Shown: one piece after another, positions 1 to 7,722 of the stretch
Layout: the number at the start of each line of letters is the position of its first letter
Position numbering within the stretch: position 1 is the first letter of the stretch
Assembly: GCA_002402165.1 (NCBI GenBank)
Contig: NVVI01000002.1
Coordinates: 49,934-64,902 of the forward strand
Origin: Flavobacteriales bacterium
GTDB lineage: Bacteria; Bacteroidota; Bacteroidia; Flavobacteriales_E; Vicingaceae
Reading direction: 5' to 3'
Length of the DNA: 14,969 bases
Position numbers and translations under genes: made by a program
The notes under the pieces: model-generated
The model's input: the letters and a program-made list of their open reading frames with translations, nothing else
Databases searched by the model: none
What the model was told of the DNA's origin: nothing

Positions 1-32
1 CTTTTTGAATGTTTATTTTCTGTTCCAGCCAT
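1..32 (-). CDS. Possible 5' end of a leftward gene (partial)
   Basis: Read on the minus strand, an ATG at 32-30 opens a frame that stays open to the window edge and starts MAGTENKHSK. It is followed upstream by an A+T-rich leader and a TATTTTTG motif about 55 bp before the ATG, which fits a Bacteroidota promoter. Only ten residues are visible, too few to assign a family. From memory, the cell-division gene ftsX lies next to leuS in some Flavobacteriia and its product starts with a short polar tail, so that is one guess, but the sequence here cannot test it. The ATG could also be a chance codon. Confidence 0.3.
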   Translation of the reverse strand, partial: MAGTENKHSK

Positions 33-86
33 AAAAAATAATTGCTTGCAAGTTAATTAAACCCCTTGATTTACAACTTAATTCTT

Positions 87-94
87 CAAAAATA
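87..94 (-). promoter_or_regulatory. Candidate -7 box of the leftward gene
   Basis: The minus strand reads TATTTTTG here, an exact match to the Bacteroidota -7 consensus TAnnTTTG, about 55 bp upstream of the leftward ATG at 32. I see no TTG at the usual spacing upstream, and such motifs arise by chance in A+T-rich DNA, so this is weak. Confidence 0.2.
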
Positions 95-225
95 CTGCTA
101 AATATTGTTAATTTCGCACCATAGAAATTACATTATAAACATAGTAATTAACGAGAGTAATGTTGTTATTTACTATTAGTGTTTTTTGATTGGCATTCAA
201 GAATTTAATGTTCTAATCAAATTAA

Positions 226-265
226 AATCTTAGTAAGATTGGGAAGTTCCGAGCTTGTCTCGGAA
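226..265. repeat. Two adjacent hairpins upstream of leuS
   Basis: The first is AATCTTA-G-TAAGATT at 226-240, a perfect 7-bp inverted repeat with one central base. The second is TTCCGAG-CTTGT-CTCGGAA at 247-265, a perfect 7-bp stem with a 5-nt loop, flanked by GGGAAG on the left and ATCACCC on the right. The second is clearly richer in G+C than its surroundings. It has no T-tract on either side, so it is a poor intrinsic terminator. It could be a structured 5' leader of leuS or a dispersed palindromic repeat; the sequence alone does not decide. Confidence 0.5.
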
Positions 266-383
266 ATCACCCAGCCGCACTTAATTTTATGAAGAATAGG
301 TTATTTAATTATTGTAAGCCTTGAATTTTTTGGTTCTTTTTGTTTCAAGACAAAAATGAACATAATACTTTTTTAAAATAACC

Positions 384-3300
384 ATGCAATACGATTTTAA
401 TAAAATAGAAGATGACTGGCAAAAGTATTGGGCAAACAACAAAACTTTTGCTGCTGAAGACAATTCTGTAAAGCCAAAGTTTTACGTGTTGGATATGTTT
501 CCATATCCATCTGGAGCTGGCTTACACGTTGGTCATCCATTAGGATATATTGCATCTGATGTTTATGCGCGTTACAAAAGATTAGAAGGATATAATGTGT
601 TGCATCCAATGGGTTATGATTCATTTGGTTTACCAGCCGAACAATATGCTATCCAAACTGGTCAGCACCCTGCTGTAACCACAAAAACCAATATTGAAGG
701 TGGAACAGACAAAGATGGAAATGTAATTCCTGGCTATAGAAAACAATTGGATAAAATTGGTTTTTCATTTGATTGGGACAGAGAGGTAAGAACGTCTAAT
801 CCAAATTATTACAAATGGACACAGTGGATTTTTAAACAAATTTTTAATTCGTGGTACAATAAAGAGAGTGACAAAGCAGAATCAATTGATAGTTTAATTA
901 CCAAGTTTGAAATCGAAGGAAATGTCAATGTAAATGCAGCTACGGATTTTGATGAAACATTTTCTGCAAACGATTGGAACAATTGGAACGAGGAAGAGCA
1001 ACTACAACTATTGATGAATTATCGGTTAACTTATTTGTCTGATACTTGGGTAAATTGGTGTCCTGCTTTGGGAACTGTGTTAGCTAATGATGAAATAAAA
1101 GACGGTGTTTCTGAACGAGGTGGGCATCCTGTGGAACAAAAATTAATGCGCCAATGGAGCATGCGAATTACCGCTTACGCAGAACGATTACTAAAAGATT
1201 TAGATACGGTTGATTGGACAGATTCTATTAAAGATATACAACGTAACTGGATAGGGAAAAGCACTGGAGCGAGTGTTCAGTTTGCAGTCTTCAATTCCCA
1301 ATCAGCAAATAACAATTTTCCGACTGATGACTGTGAACTGAAAACTGAGTTTATTGAAGTTTTCACTACTCGCCCTGACACTATTTTTGGAGTTTCGTTT
1401 ATAGTATTGGCGCCAGAACATGAATTGGTTTCAAAAATTACTACTACTGAACAGAAAGACAAAATTGAGGCTTACCAAAAAGCAGCTTCTTTAAAATCGG
1501 AAAGAGACAGAATGAGCAATGTAAAAACCATTAGTGGTGAATTTACTGGAGCTTATGTAATACATCTTTTTACAAAAAATAAAATTCCGGTTTGGATTGG
1601 CGATTATGTGTTGGCAAGTTATGGAACTGGAGCAGTAATGTCGGTTCCTTGTGGGGACCAACGCGATTGGGATTTTGCCAATCATTTTAAGATAGCTATT
1701 CCAAATATTTTTAAGGATAAAGATATTTCTGAAGCAGCTTACGCAGAAAAAGATGCGGTTATTACCAACTCTGATTTCTTGAACGATTTACCTGTTAAAA
1801 AAGCTACGAAATTGGCGATTTACGAAATTGAACAGCGTGGTTTAGGAAAAGGAAAAACACAATACAAATTAAGAAATGCAGTGTTTTCTCGTCAACGTTA
1901 TTGGGGAGAACCATTTCCTGTTTATTACAAAGATGATGTTCCTTACGTAATTGATGATGAATTTTTACCAGTTGAACTTCCAGAAGTCGAAAAATACTTA
2001 CCAACAGAAGATGGAAAACCTCCGTTAGGCAGGGCTAAAAATTGGACATACGACAAAGTCCTTCCCAACGGGGAGGATTTAGGAGGGGCTGATTGGGGGC
2101 TCGAACTCAACACCATGCCAGGTTGGGCAGGAAGTAGCTGGTATTTTTTACGTTATATGGATCCAACAAATGACAACGAGTTTGTAGCCAAAGACAAAGT
2201 AAACTATTGGCAAAATGTAGATTTATACATTGGTGGTGCAGAACATGCCACAGGGCACCTTTTGTACTCCCGTTTTTGGACCAAGTTTTTATATGATTTA
2301 AGTTATATTCCTTTTATAGAACCTTTTAAAAAGATGATTAACCAAGGAATGATTCAAGGGAATAGTGCATTTCTTTATCGTTTTGATTTCACATTAAAAA
2401 TGGGTGATAAATATAATCCTGAAAATCACCTAGGTTCTGAGAAAGATTATAAAATTGCTAGAGATGAAACAGAAGCTGATATTATTTATAGAGCAATGGA
2501 AAGATTGCCAGAAGTATTTTTCTCAAAATCCTACTTCGATAATTATCTTGATGGGAGTTTAACGCAAGAAGAAATTTTTAACAAAATAATATCTGCGGTT
2601 CCGAACATTACAGAATTATTGACCAAAGATGATGATGTAGTGATTGATACTAACAAGACAAAGCTTACAATGATTTATGCAGATATTAATTTGCTTGATG
2701 GAGATAAATTAAATATCGATGAATTCAGAAATTCAAGAGAATATTATAATGATGCTATATTTATTTCCGAAGAGAATGGAGATCACATCTGTGGTAGAGA
2801 AGTTGAAAAAATGTCTAAATCAAAATACAACGTACAAACACCGGATGAATTAGTAGATAAATACGGAGCAGATACTTTGCGTTGTTACGAAATGTTTTTA
2901 GGGCCATTAGAGCAACACAAACCTTGGGATGTGCAAGGAATTACCGGTGTACACGGTTTCTTAAAAAAACTATGGCGTTTATTCCATAATGAAGAAGCGT
3001 TTACCATTTCGGAAGAAGAACCAACAAAAGAAGAATTAAAATCACTACACAAAACCATCAAAAAAATCAAAGAAGATATTGAGCGTTTTGCATTCAATAC
3101 CCCTGTTTCTACTTTTATGATATGTGTGAATGAGCTAACCGCTTTAAAATGCAACAAACGAGAAATCTTATCTGATTTATGTATTATTCTTTCGCCTTAT
3201 GCTCCGCACATTGCAGAAGAATTGTGGTCTAAATTGGGTAATACAGAAAGCATCACTTATGCTGTTTTCCCAAAGCATAATGAAGAATATTTAACAGAAA

Positions 3301-3488
3301 GCAATCATAAATACCCGATTTCTTTTAATGGTAAAATGAAGTTTTTACTGGATTTACCACTTACTCTTTCTAAAGAAGAAATTGAAAAAGAAGTGATGGC
3401 AAACGAACAAACTGCAAAATATTTAGCAGGGAATACGCCTAAAAAGGTAATAGTAGTTCCGAATAAGATTGTGAATATTGTAGTTTAA
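384..3488 (+). CDS. leuS: Leucine--tRNA ligase (LeuRS)
   Basis: Cytoplasmic class I synthetase that charges tRNA-Leu with leucine using ATP and proofreads through a CP1 editing domain. The HIGH-type motif is HVGH at residues 48-51 and the KMSKS loop is at 809-813. The editing domain shows FTTRPDTIFG at 327-336 and GTGAVMSVP from 414. The zinc/connective segment reads NWCPALGT. At 1034 residues it is much longer than E. coli LeuRS (860). Part of the excess is an insertion before TYLSDTWVNWCPALGT, which I recall as usual in Bacteroidota. Part is an expanded segment of about 145 residues between GMIQG (655-659) and KMSKS, where the leucine-specific domain lies. The ATG at 384 gives the expected family N-terminus (MQYDFNKIEDDWQKYW). 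A GC-rich hairpin lies inside the gene at 2060-2076. A second diverged copy of the last 47 codons lies at 6149-6280. No obvious terminator follows the stop. Confidence 0.97.
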   Translation: MQYDFNKIEDDWQKYWANNKTFAAEDNSVKPKFYVLDMFPYPSGAGLHVGHPLGYIASDVYARYKRLEGYNVLHPMGYDSFGLPAEQYAIQTGQHPAVTTKTNIEGGTDKDGNVIPGYRKQLDKIGFSFDWDREVRTSNPNYYKWTQWIFKQIFNSWYNKESDKAESIDSLITKFEIEGNVNVNAATDFDETFSANDWNNWNEEEQLQLLMNYRLTYLSDTWVNWCPALGTVLANDEIKDGVSERGGHPVEQKLMRQWSMRITAYAERLLKDLDTVDWTDSIKDIQRNWIGKSTGASVQFAVFNSQSANNNFPTDDCELKTEFIEVFTTRPDTIFGVSFIVLAPEHELVSKITTTEQKDKIEAYQKAASLKSERDRMSNVKTISGEFTGAYVIHLFTKNKIPVWIGDYVLASYGTGAVMSVPCGDQRDWDFANHFKIAIPNIFKDKDISEAAYAEKDAVITNSDFLNDLPVKKATKLAIYEIEQRGLGKGKTQYKLRNAVFSRQRYWGEPFPVYYKDDVPYVIDDEFLPVELPEVEKYLPTEDGKPPLGRAKNWTYDKVLPNGEDLGGADWGLELNTMPGWAGSSWYFLRYMDPTNDNEFVAKDKVNYWQNVDLYIGGAEHATGHLLYSRFWTKFLYDLSYIPFIEPFKKMINQGMIQGNSAFLYRFDFTLKMGDKYNPENHLGSEKDYKIARDETEADIIYRAMERLPEVFFSKSYFDNYLDGSLTQEEIFNKIISAVPNITELLTKDDDVVIDTNKTKLTMIYADINLLDGDKLNIDEFRNSREYYNDAIFISEENGDHICGREVEKMSKSKYNVQTPDELVDKYGADTLRCYEMFLGPLEQHKPWDVQGITGVHGFLKKLWRLFHNEEAFTISEEEPTKEELKSLHKTIKKIKEDIERFAFNTPVSTFMICVNELTALKCNKREILSDLCIILSPYAPHIAEELWSKLGNTESITYAVFPKHNEEYLTESNHKYPISFNGKMKFLLDLPLTLSKEEIEKEVMANEQTAKYLAGNTPKKVIVVPNKIVNIVV
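2060..2076. repeat. GC-rich hairpin inside leuS
   Basis: CCTTCCC-AAC-GGGGAGG forms a 7-bp stem with one G-T pair and a 3-nt loop. It is followed by a purine-rich run to about 2099 containing GGAGG, AGGAGGGG and TGGGGG. It encodes LeuRS residues of about 559-572 in a surface-like connection between GRAKNW and LELNTMPGWAGSSW, a part of the protein that varies among relatives. The base composition is unlike the rest of leuS. It resembles, from memory, G-rich palindromic repeats scattered in Bacteroidota genomes, but that is not established here. Confidence 0.4.
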
Positions 3489-3710
3489 AACGTAGTTACC
3501 TAAAAATTATATCTTTACCGAGTAATCAACTCTAATTTATCCGCTTTCTACCAAAGATATTACGGGGGTTTTGTTTATTATTAAAAAAACGCATTTGACC
3601 GACTAATTTTAATGTATTATCTAAAAAAATTTCAATAAACATAAGACTTTCTTTCCCTATTAAATCTTAAAACTATAACTTCGTTTCCTCAAACTAAAAA
3701 ATATAAAGCT

Positions 3711-6083
3711 ATGCAAAAAATTTACTCATTAAAAGGAAGATTAATTAATGTTTTTCTCCTTTGTTTATTTACTTTACAAACAATTAATGTAAGCTCACAA
3801 ATATGCCCATGTGCTACTTCTGTATCTGGATGGGCTTTTCAAAAGGCATTTTTAATTGATAATTCGACCAATCCTTCTGCACTCACAAACTACCAAGTAT
3901 TAATTGATTTAAATACTACAACATTAATAGGTGCTGGAGATATGAATGCAGATGGGTCTGATATTCGTGTCTCAGGTCTTTGTGATAACTCTGACCCACT
4001 TAATTTTTGGTTTGATGATATTAACACAGCCAACACAAAAATATGGGTAAATGTGCCAAATGTTGCAGCTAACGGTACTGAAACAATTTATATTCATTAT
4101 GGAAATTCTGCCGCTACTACAGCTACTAATGGGGTAAATACATTTGAAGCATTTGATGATTTTGAAGCTCCACTTGCTGGTTGGACTTTTTCTGGTGGAA
4201 CTTGGACAAACTCAACGTTTCTTGGCGAAAACGTATTAGAATGTACAAATTTAGCTACTGGTTCAGGCCTTGCTGCATTATTGAATTCCTCATTAGGAAT
4301 AAATGATTACATCGTAGAAATGAAATATGCTTCTGGAGTTGATGGAGCCATGGGTGGACCATTTTTTGAACATAACGATTTTTCAAACTACAATGGATAT
4401 CATTTAATGACAGGTTCTGATGTAACTATGATTGCAACTATAACTGGTGGCTCTGCGAATTATGGTCAATCACAAGCTTTTGTTTCTGTACCAAACCAAT
4501 GGTATGATTGGAAAGTAGTAAGAAACGGAACAGCTAATACAATAGATATTTATTTAGATAATCTTTTACAAAATTCAAACGCAACAGTTTTTACTGATGG
4601 CGTTGGTGCTTGGGCTTATGGTAGTTCAAACTCTGTATATTATGACAATCTTTTTGTAAGGAAATACACCGCAATTGAGCCTACTACAAGTGAATTAACT
4701 ATTGCTGATGCAATAGCACCAGTAGCCGATTTAGGTTCTTTACCTGATGCTACTGGCCAATGTGCAGTAACACCAACTGCACCAACTGCAACTGATAATT
4801 GTGCTGGAAGTGTAACCGGTACAACTACTGCTACTCTCCCTATTACAGCTCAAGGTACGACAACAATTACCTGGACTTATGTGGATGGTAATGGTAACAC
4901 TTCTACACAAACTCAAGATGTAGTGATTACTGATATAACTGCTCCAGTAACTGATGTTACTACTTTAACAGATGCAACAGGTCAATGTTCAGTAGCTTCT
5001 GTTACTGCACCAACTGCAACTGATAACTGCGTTGGAAGTGTAACTGGTACAACTACTGCTACTTTCCCTATTACAGCTCAAGGTACGACAACAATTACTT
5101 GGACTTATGTAGATGGTAACGGTAATTCTTCTACTCAAACACAAGATGTAGTGATTACTGATGCAACTGCTCCAGTAGCTGATGTTACTACCTTAGTGGA
5201 TGCAACAGGTCAATGTTCAGTAGCTTCTGTTACTGCTCCAACTGCAACTGATAACTGTGTTGGAAGTGTAACTGGTACAACTACTGCTACTTTTCCTATT
5301 ACAGCTCAAGGTACGACAACAATTACTTGGACTTATATAGATGGTAACGGTAATTCTTCTACACAAACTCAAGATGTAGTGATTACTGATATAACTGCTC
5401 CAGTAGCTGATGTTACAACATTATTGGATTCAGTTAGTGAGTGTGAAGTTACACCTATGGCTCCAACTGCAACTGACAACTGTGTTGGTGTTGTTACTGG
5501 AACAACTTCTACTACTTTCCCTATCACAGCTTCAGGTACTACTACGATTACTTGGACTTATATGGATGGAAATGGTAACACGTCTACACAAACGCAAGAT
5601 GTTGTGATTACTCCAATTGATACTACGGTAACTTTAAGTGGAGATACAATGACAGCTAATGCTTCTGGTTACAGTTACCAATGGGTAGATTGTGATAATG
5701 GCAATGCTCCAGTTGCAGGAGCTACAAGTCAATCATTTGTACCTTCAACTGGCGGTAATTATGCCGTAGAAATTAACAATGGAACGTGTACAATAACATC
5801 TCCTTGTAATAATTCTACTGTTAGTATTAATGAAAATACTTCTTTATCTAATATTAGTATTTTCCCTAACCCTGCTAATGATGTTATTAATGTTAACTTA
5901 AGAAATATAACTACAGAGGTTAACATTACAATGATGTCTGTTGATGGTAAAGTGATTTATCAACTCAATAACATTACTGATAAAAATGTATCAATTGATA
6001 TAAGCAATAACAGTAAAGGAATTTACTTCTTACGAATTGGTTCAAATAATGAGTTTAAAGTTTACAAAGTGATTAAACAATAA
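3711..6083 (+). CDS. T9SS-sorted DUF2341 / HYR-repeat surface protein
   Basis: Probably an exported surface or secreted protein with binding or adhesion modules; no catalytic site was recognised. Order of parts: a long signal peptide (about 1-30, ending near VSSQ); a DUF2341-like domain (about 40-148, with FWFDDINTANTKIWVNVP and TIYIHYGN); a lectin-like jelly-roll segment (about 149-330) ending in YYDNLFVRKYTAIEPTTSE, typical of DUF2341 proteins; four HYR-type beta-sandwich repeats (336-410, 411-486, 487-562, 563 to about 634), each with the TDNC signature and GTTTITWTY; an Ig-like segment with YQWVDCDNGNAPVAGATSQS; and a type A T9SS sorting domain from about 712 (ISIFPNP at 715-721, ending VYKVIKQ). 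The Ig-like and sorting modules recur in the next gene. A perfect palindrome follows the stop by 16 bp. The gene lies between leuS and a second copy of the leuS 3' end, suggesting that it was inserted there. The natural ligand cannot be inferred. Confidence 0.9.
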   Translation: MQKIYSLKGRLINVFLLCLFTLQTINVSSQICPCATSVSGWAFQKAFLIDNSTNPSALTNYQVLIDLNTTTLIGAGDMNADGSDIRVSGLCDNSDPLNFWFDDINTANTKIWVNVPNVAANGTETIYIHYGNSAATTATNGVNTFEAFDDFEAPLAGWTFSGGTWTNSTFLGENVLECTNLATGSGLAALLNSSLGINDYIVEMKYASGVDGAMGGPFFEHNDFSNYNGYHLMTGSDVTMIATITGGSANYGQSQAFVSVPNQWYDWKVVRNGTANTIDIYLDNLLQNSNATVFTDGVGAWAYGSSNSVYYDNLFVRKYTAIEPTTSELTIADAIAPVADLGSLPDATGQCAVTPTAPTATDNCAGSVTGTTTATLPITAQGTTTITWTYVDGNGNTSTQTQDVVITDITAPVTDVTTLTDATGQCSVASVTAPTATDNCVGSVTGTTTATFPITAQGTTTITWTYVDGNGNSSTQTQDVVITDATAPVADVTTLVDATGQCSVASVTAPTATDNCVGSVTGTTTATFPITAQGTTTITWTYIDGNGNSSTQTQDVVITDITAPVADVTTLLDSVSECEVTPMAPTATDNCVGVVTGTTSTTFPITASGTTTITWTYMDGNGNTSTQTQDVVITPIDTTVTLSGDTMTANASGYSYQWVDCDNGNAPVAGATSQSFVPSTGGNYAVEINNGTCTITSPCNNSTVSINENTSLSNISIFPNPANDVINVNLRNITTEVNITMMSVDGKVIYQLNNITDKNVSIDISNNSKGIYFLRIGSNNEFKVYKVIKQ
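4716..5612 (+). repeat. Tandem array of four HYR-domain-encoding repeats
   Basis: Four in-frame units of 225, 228, 228 and about 216 bp start at 4716, 4941, 5169 and 5397, each opening with codons for APV. Units 2 and 3 are the most alike: by eye about 13 of 228 positions differ, without gaps. Units 1 and 4 are more diverged, but unit 1 has the same reading GTTTATLPITAQGTTTITWTY. This pattern fits recent internal duplication or gene conversion of the two middle units. The unit count may differ between strains. Confidence 0.92.
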
Positions 6084-6099
6084 CTAGCCTTAATATATT

Positions 6100-6131
6100 A
6101 ATAACCCTGATTCAATTGAATCAGGGTTATT
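6100..6131. terminator. Perfect 32-bp palindrome, likely terminator
   Basis: Arms AATAACCCTGATTCAA and TTGAATCAGGGTTATT are exact reverse complements with no spacer, starting 16 bp after the stop codon of the HYR-repeat gene. The tail after the stem has few T residues on the plus strand, so termination may be weak. It lies just before the leuS 3' remnant. Confidence 0.7.
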
Positions 6132-6148
6132 TATGTCTCAATAATTCT

Positions 6149-6280
6149 TTATTGGATTTATCACTTACTAAAGAAGAAAAAGAAGTGATGGCAAACGAAC
6201 AAACTGCAAAATATTTAGCAGGGAATACGCCTAGAAAGGTAATAGTAGTTCCTAATAAGATTGTTAACATAGTAATTTAG
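6149..6280 (+). pseudogene. Duplicated 3' end of leuS (remnant)
   Basis: This stretch of 43 sense codons plus TAG corresponds to the last 47 codons plus stop of leuS (3345-3488). The translation begins LLDLSLTKEEKEVMANEQ and ends IVVPNKIVNIVI; leuS has LLDLPLTLSKEEIEKEV and ends IVNIVV. A central stretch of more than 50 bp, from the codons for KEVMANEQ to GNTP, is identical. By eye there are nine substitutions: six synonymous (counting TAA to TAG) and three amino-acid changes (P to S, K to R, V to I). Two 6-bp gaps both keep frame. No start codon or upstream synthetase sequence is attached, so it is not a working gene. The reading frame and conservative changes suggest that it diverged while part of a functional leuS and was stranded here later by recombination. 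Confidence 0.9.
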
Positions 6281-6320
6281 GTAGCTCTGTACATGTTTCG
6301 GTTTTTCCTTCATATATAAA

Positions 6321-6351
6321 TTGACTTTCCCAATATTTTTGTATACTTTTA
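6321..6351 (+). promoter_or_regulatory. Candidate Bacteroidota promoter for the gene at 6392
   Basis: TTG at 6321-6323 (within TTGAC) is followed after 20 nt by TACTTTTA at 6344-6351, which matches the -7 consensus TAnnTTTG at all but the last base. The spacing fits the 17-23 nt reported for Flavobacterium. The start codon would be about 40 nt downstream of the box. TATTTTTG at 6334-6341 matches the -7 box exactly but lacks a TTG at proper spacing. Confidence 0.4.
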
Positions 6352-6391
6352 TTTTTTAAAAATTATTAATTATTAACTAACAATTACAATT

Positions 6392-7537
6392 ATGAAAAAA
6401 AATTACACTCTTTTTTTAATGCTATTCGTATTTATATGTGCAACTGGTATTAGTCAAAATTCAACTGTTCAAAATGCTGCATTAGGACCTAACAATCCTA
6501 CTTTTAATAATAACAATATTGAATCTGCTGGATGTTTCATGGAGCAAACAGGTAATGCATTTGAAAATGGCTATGCATCAAACACAGGAACATCTGCTAC
6601 TGCTGCTCCTTTTGCTTCTGCTGATGATATCATTATCCCGGCAAATGAAAGCAGAACTATTAATTCTGTAACATTTTATCAATTTTCTACAGTTTTACCA
6701 GTTATGGTTGATGTTATGTTTTTTGATGATGCAACAGGTCCTAGTGGAGTAGCAAATGGTGGATCTGCACAAGATTTAAACGCATCATTTACTGGTGTTG
6801 TGGTAGGAAATAACTTTGGATTTGATGTTTATGAAATCGTTGTTACTCTCTCTACTCCTATTACATTAACTGCTGGAGCATCTGCAACTACATTCTGGTT
6901 ATGTTGTTTAGCTGATGATGGAGCTGGTGGTAACACTTACTGGGAAGTACAAACTATTACTCCTTATAATTTAGATGGATGGTCTTCTTCTACTGGTATT
7001 ATTGGTCCTTGGTCTGAAAATACTGGTAATCACCATGTTTTCCAACTTCATTATGGTTCTGACGTAACAGTTACTAATTCTAGTCCAACGTTAACAGCTA
7101 ATGCTACTGGAGTAACTTACCAATGGATAGACTGTAACGCTGGTAATGCATATATTACTGGAGAAACTGGACAAAGCTATACTGCTACAGTAACGGGTAG
7201 TTATGCTGTGGAAGTAACAACTGTGGTGAATGGCTGTACTGTTGTGGATACATCTGCTTGTGAAGCAGTTACTGTAATTGGAATAAATGAATTAACGGAT
7301 GCTGGGGTTTCTATCTATCCAAACCCAACTAGTAACTTAGTTACTGTTGATTTAGGTAGCTATAATGGTACAGTTAATTATACTGTTACTACAATTGAAG
7401 GAAGAATAGTTGAACAAGCACAAGATGTTACAACAAAAACCATTACTCTTGATTTAAGTGATGAAAGTAACGGTATCTATTTATTAAAAATAAATGCTGC
7501 TAATTCATCTAATGTTTATAAAATTATCAAAGAATAA
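6392..7537 (+). CDS. T9SS-sorted secreted protein, function unknown
   Basis: Predicted exported protein of 381 residues. It starts with a signal peptide (about 1-22, MKKNYTLFLMLFVFICATG then ISQ). Residues of about 25-222 form a beta-rich segment with ASADDIIIPANESRTINSVT and later TTFWLCCLADDGAGG, of a kind seen in other Bacteroidota secreted proteins but without a catalytic motif I recognise. From about 224 there is an Ig-like segment with YQWIDCNAGNAYITGETGQS and SYAVEVTT, closely related to the equivalent part of the protein at 3711-6083. A type A T9SS sorting domain closes the protein (SIYPNP at 307-312, ending NVYKIIKE). It has a candidate promoter upstream and a strong terminator downstream, so it is probably transcribed alone. 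The chosen ATG gives a textbook signal peptide. Confidence 0.88.
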   Translation: MKKNYTLFLMLFVFICATGISQNSTVQNAALGPNNPTFNNNNIESAGCFMEQTGNAFENGYASNTGTSATAAPFASADDIIIPANESRTINSVTFYQFSTVLPVMVDVMFFDDATGPSGVANGGSAQDLNASFTGVVVGNNFGFDVYEIVVTLSTPITLTAGASATTFWLCCLADDGAGGNTYWEVQTITPYNLDGWSSSTGIIGPWSENTGNHHVFQLHYGSDVTVTNSSPTLTANATGVTYQWIDCNAGNAYITGETGQSYTATVTGSYAVEVTTVVNGCTVVDTSACEAVTVIGINELTDAGVSIYPNPTSNLVTVDLGSYNGTVNYTVTTIEGRIVEQAQDVTTKTITLDLSDESNGIYLLKINAANSSNVYKIIKE

Positions 7538-7562
7538 TTTTATAAACATTTACTAAATTTTT

Positions 7563-7592
7563 AAAAGCCTCACATTTTGTGAGGCTTTTTTT
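7563..7592 (+). terminator. Intrinsic terminator
   Basis: AAAAGCCTCACA (7563-7574), a TTT loop and TGTGAGGCTTTT (7578-7589) form a perfect 12-bp stem that runs into a T-tract, 25 bp after the stop of the gene at 6392-7537. The A/T flanks also allow some function on the minus strand, but no gene ends there. Confidence 0.92.
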
Positions 7593-7722
7593 ATTTTATA
7601 ATAGCTTGAATTGTAATTATTTATTACGTAGGATTTCAAGAATAGGAAAAACCTAGGCAACGTTTCTCATAGTTTATTCGTAATTTCATAGCGAACTTAC
7701 TAACTAAACATTACTTAAAGTC

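Larger units (their letters stand above)
33..383. other. Intergenic region upstream of leuS, 351 bp
   Basis: No open frame of useful length is visible on either strand; the longest ATG-started frame noticed is a nine-codon one at 160. The stretch is very A+T-rich apart from a GC-richer island at about 241-279 that forms a hairpin. If the leftward gene at 1-32 is real, this is a divergent promoter region. No tRNA or recognisable riboswitch was seen. I could not find a convincing TTG plus TAnnTTTG promoter pair for leuS; TAATTTCG at 109-116 and TACTTTTT at 366-373 are single-box near-matches only. Confidence 0.5.

Noticed and set aside
2885..3157. Minus-strand open frame of 90 codons inside leuS
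   Set aside because: It lies fully inside the well-supported leuS coding frame on the other strand, and its translation shows no family features. The same applies to the minus frames at 397-624, 1277-1462, 1491-1685 and 1804-2004.
3508..3560. ATATCTTT ... AAAGATAT inverted pair after leuS, considered as a terminator
   Set aside because: The arms are only about 8 bp, A+T-rich and over 35 bp apart, with no T-tract directly after the second arm.
3594..3622. TTTGACC with TATTATCT considered as a promoter for the HYR-repeat gene
   Set aside because: The spacing is too short and the second box matches TAnnTTTG poorly, so I did not list it.
5410..5607. Plus-strand 65-codon frame in the HYR array
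   Set aside because: It is a shifted-frame shadow of the fourth HYR unit. Its leucine-rich translation is an artefact of ACT/GTT-rich codons read out of frame.
4716..5612. Regularly spaced repeats considered as a CRISPR-like array
   Set aside because: The units are about 225 bp, contiguous, in frame, and encode HYR domains; there are no unique spacers and no cas genes.
6084..6391. leuS remnant considered as an attachment site of an integrative element
   Set aside because: The matching tails are diverged over most of their length, and no integrase, transposase or short target duplication is visible, so a specific mobile-element call is not supported; it is kept as a recombination hypothesis.
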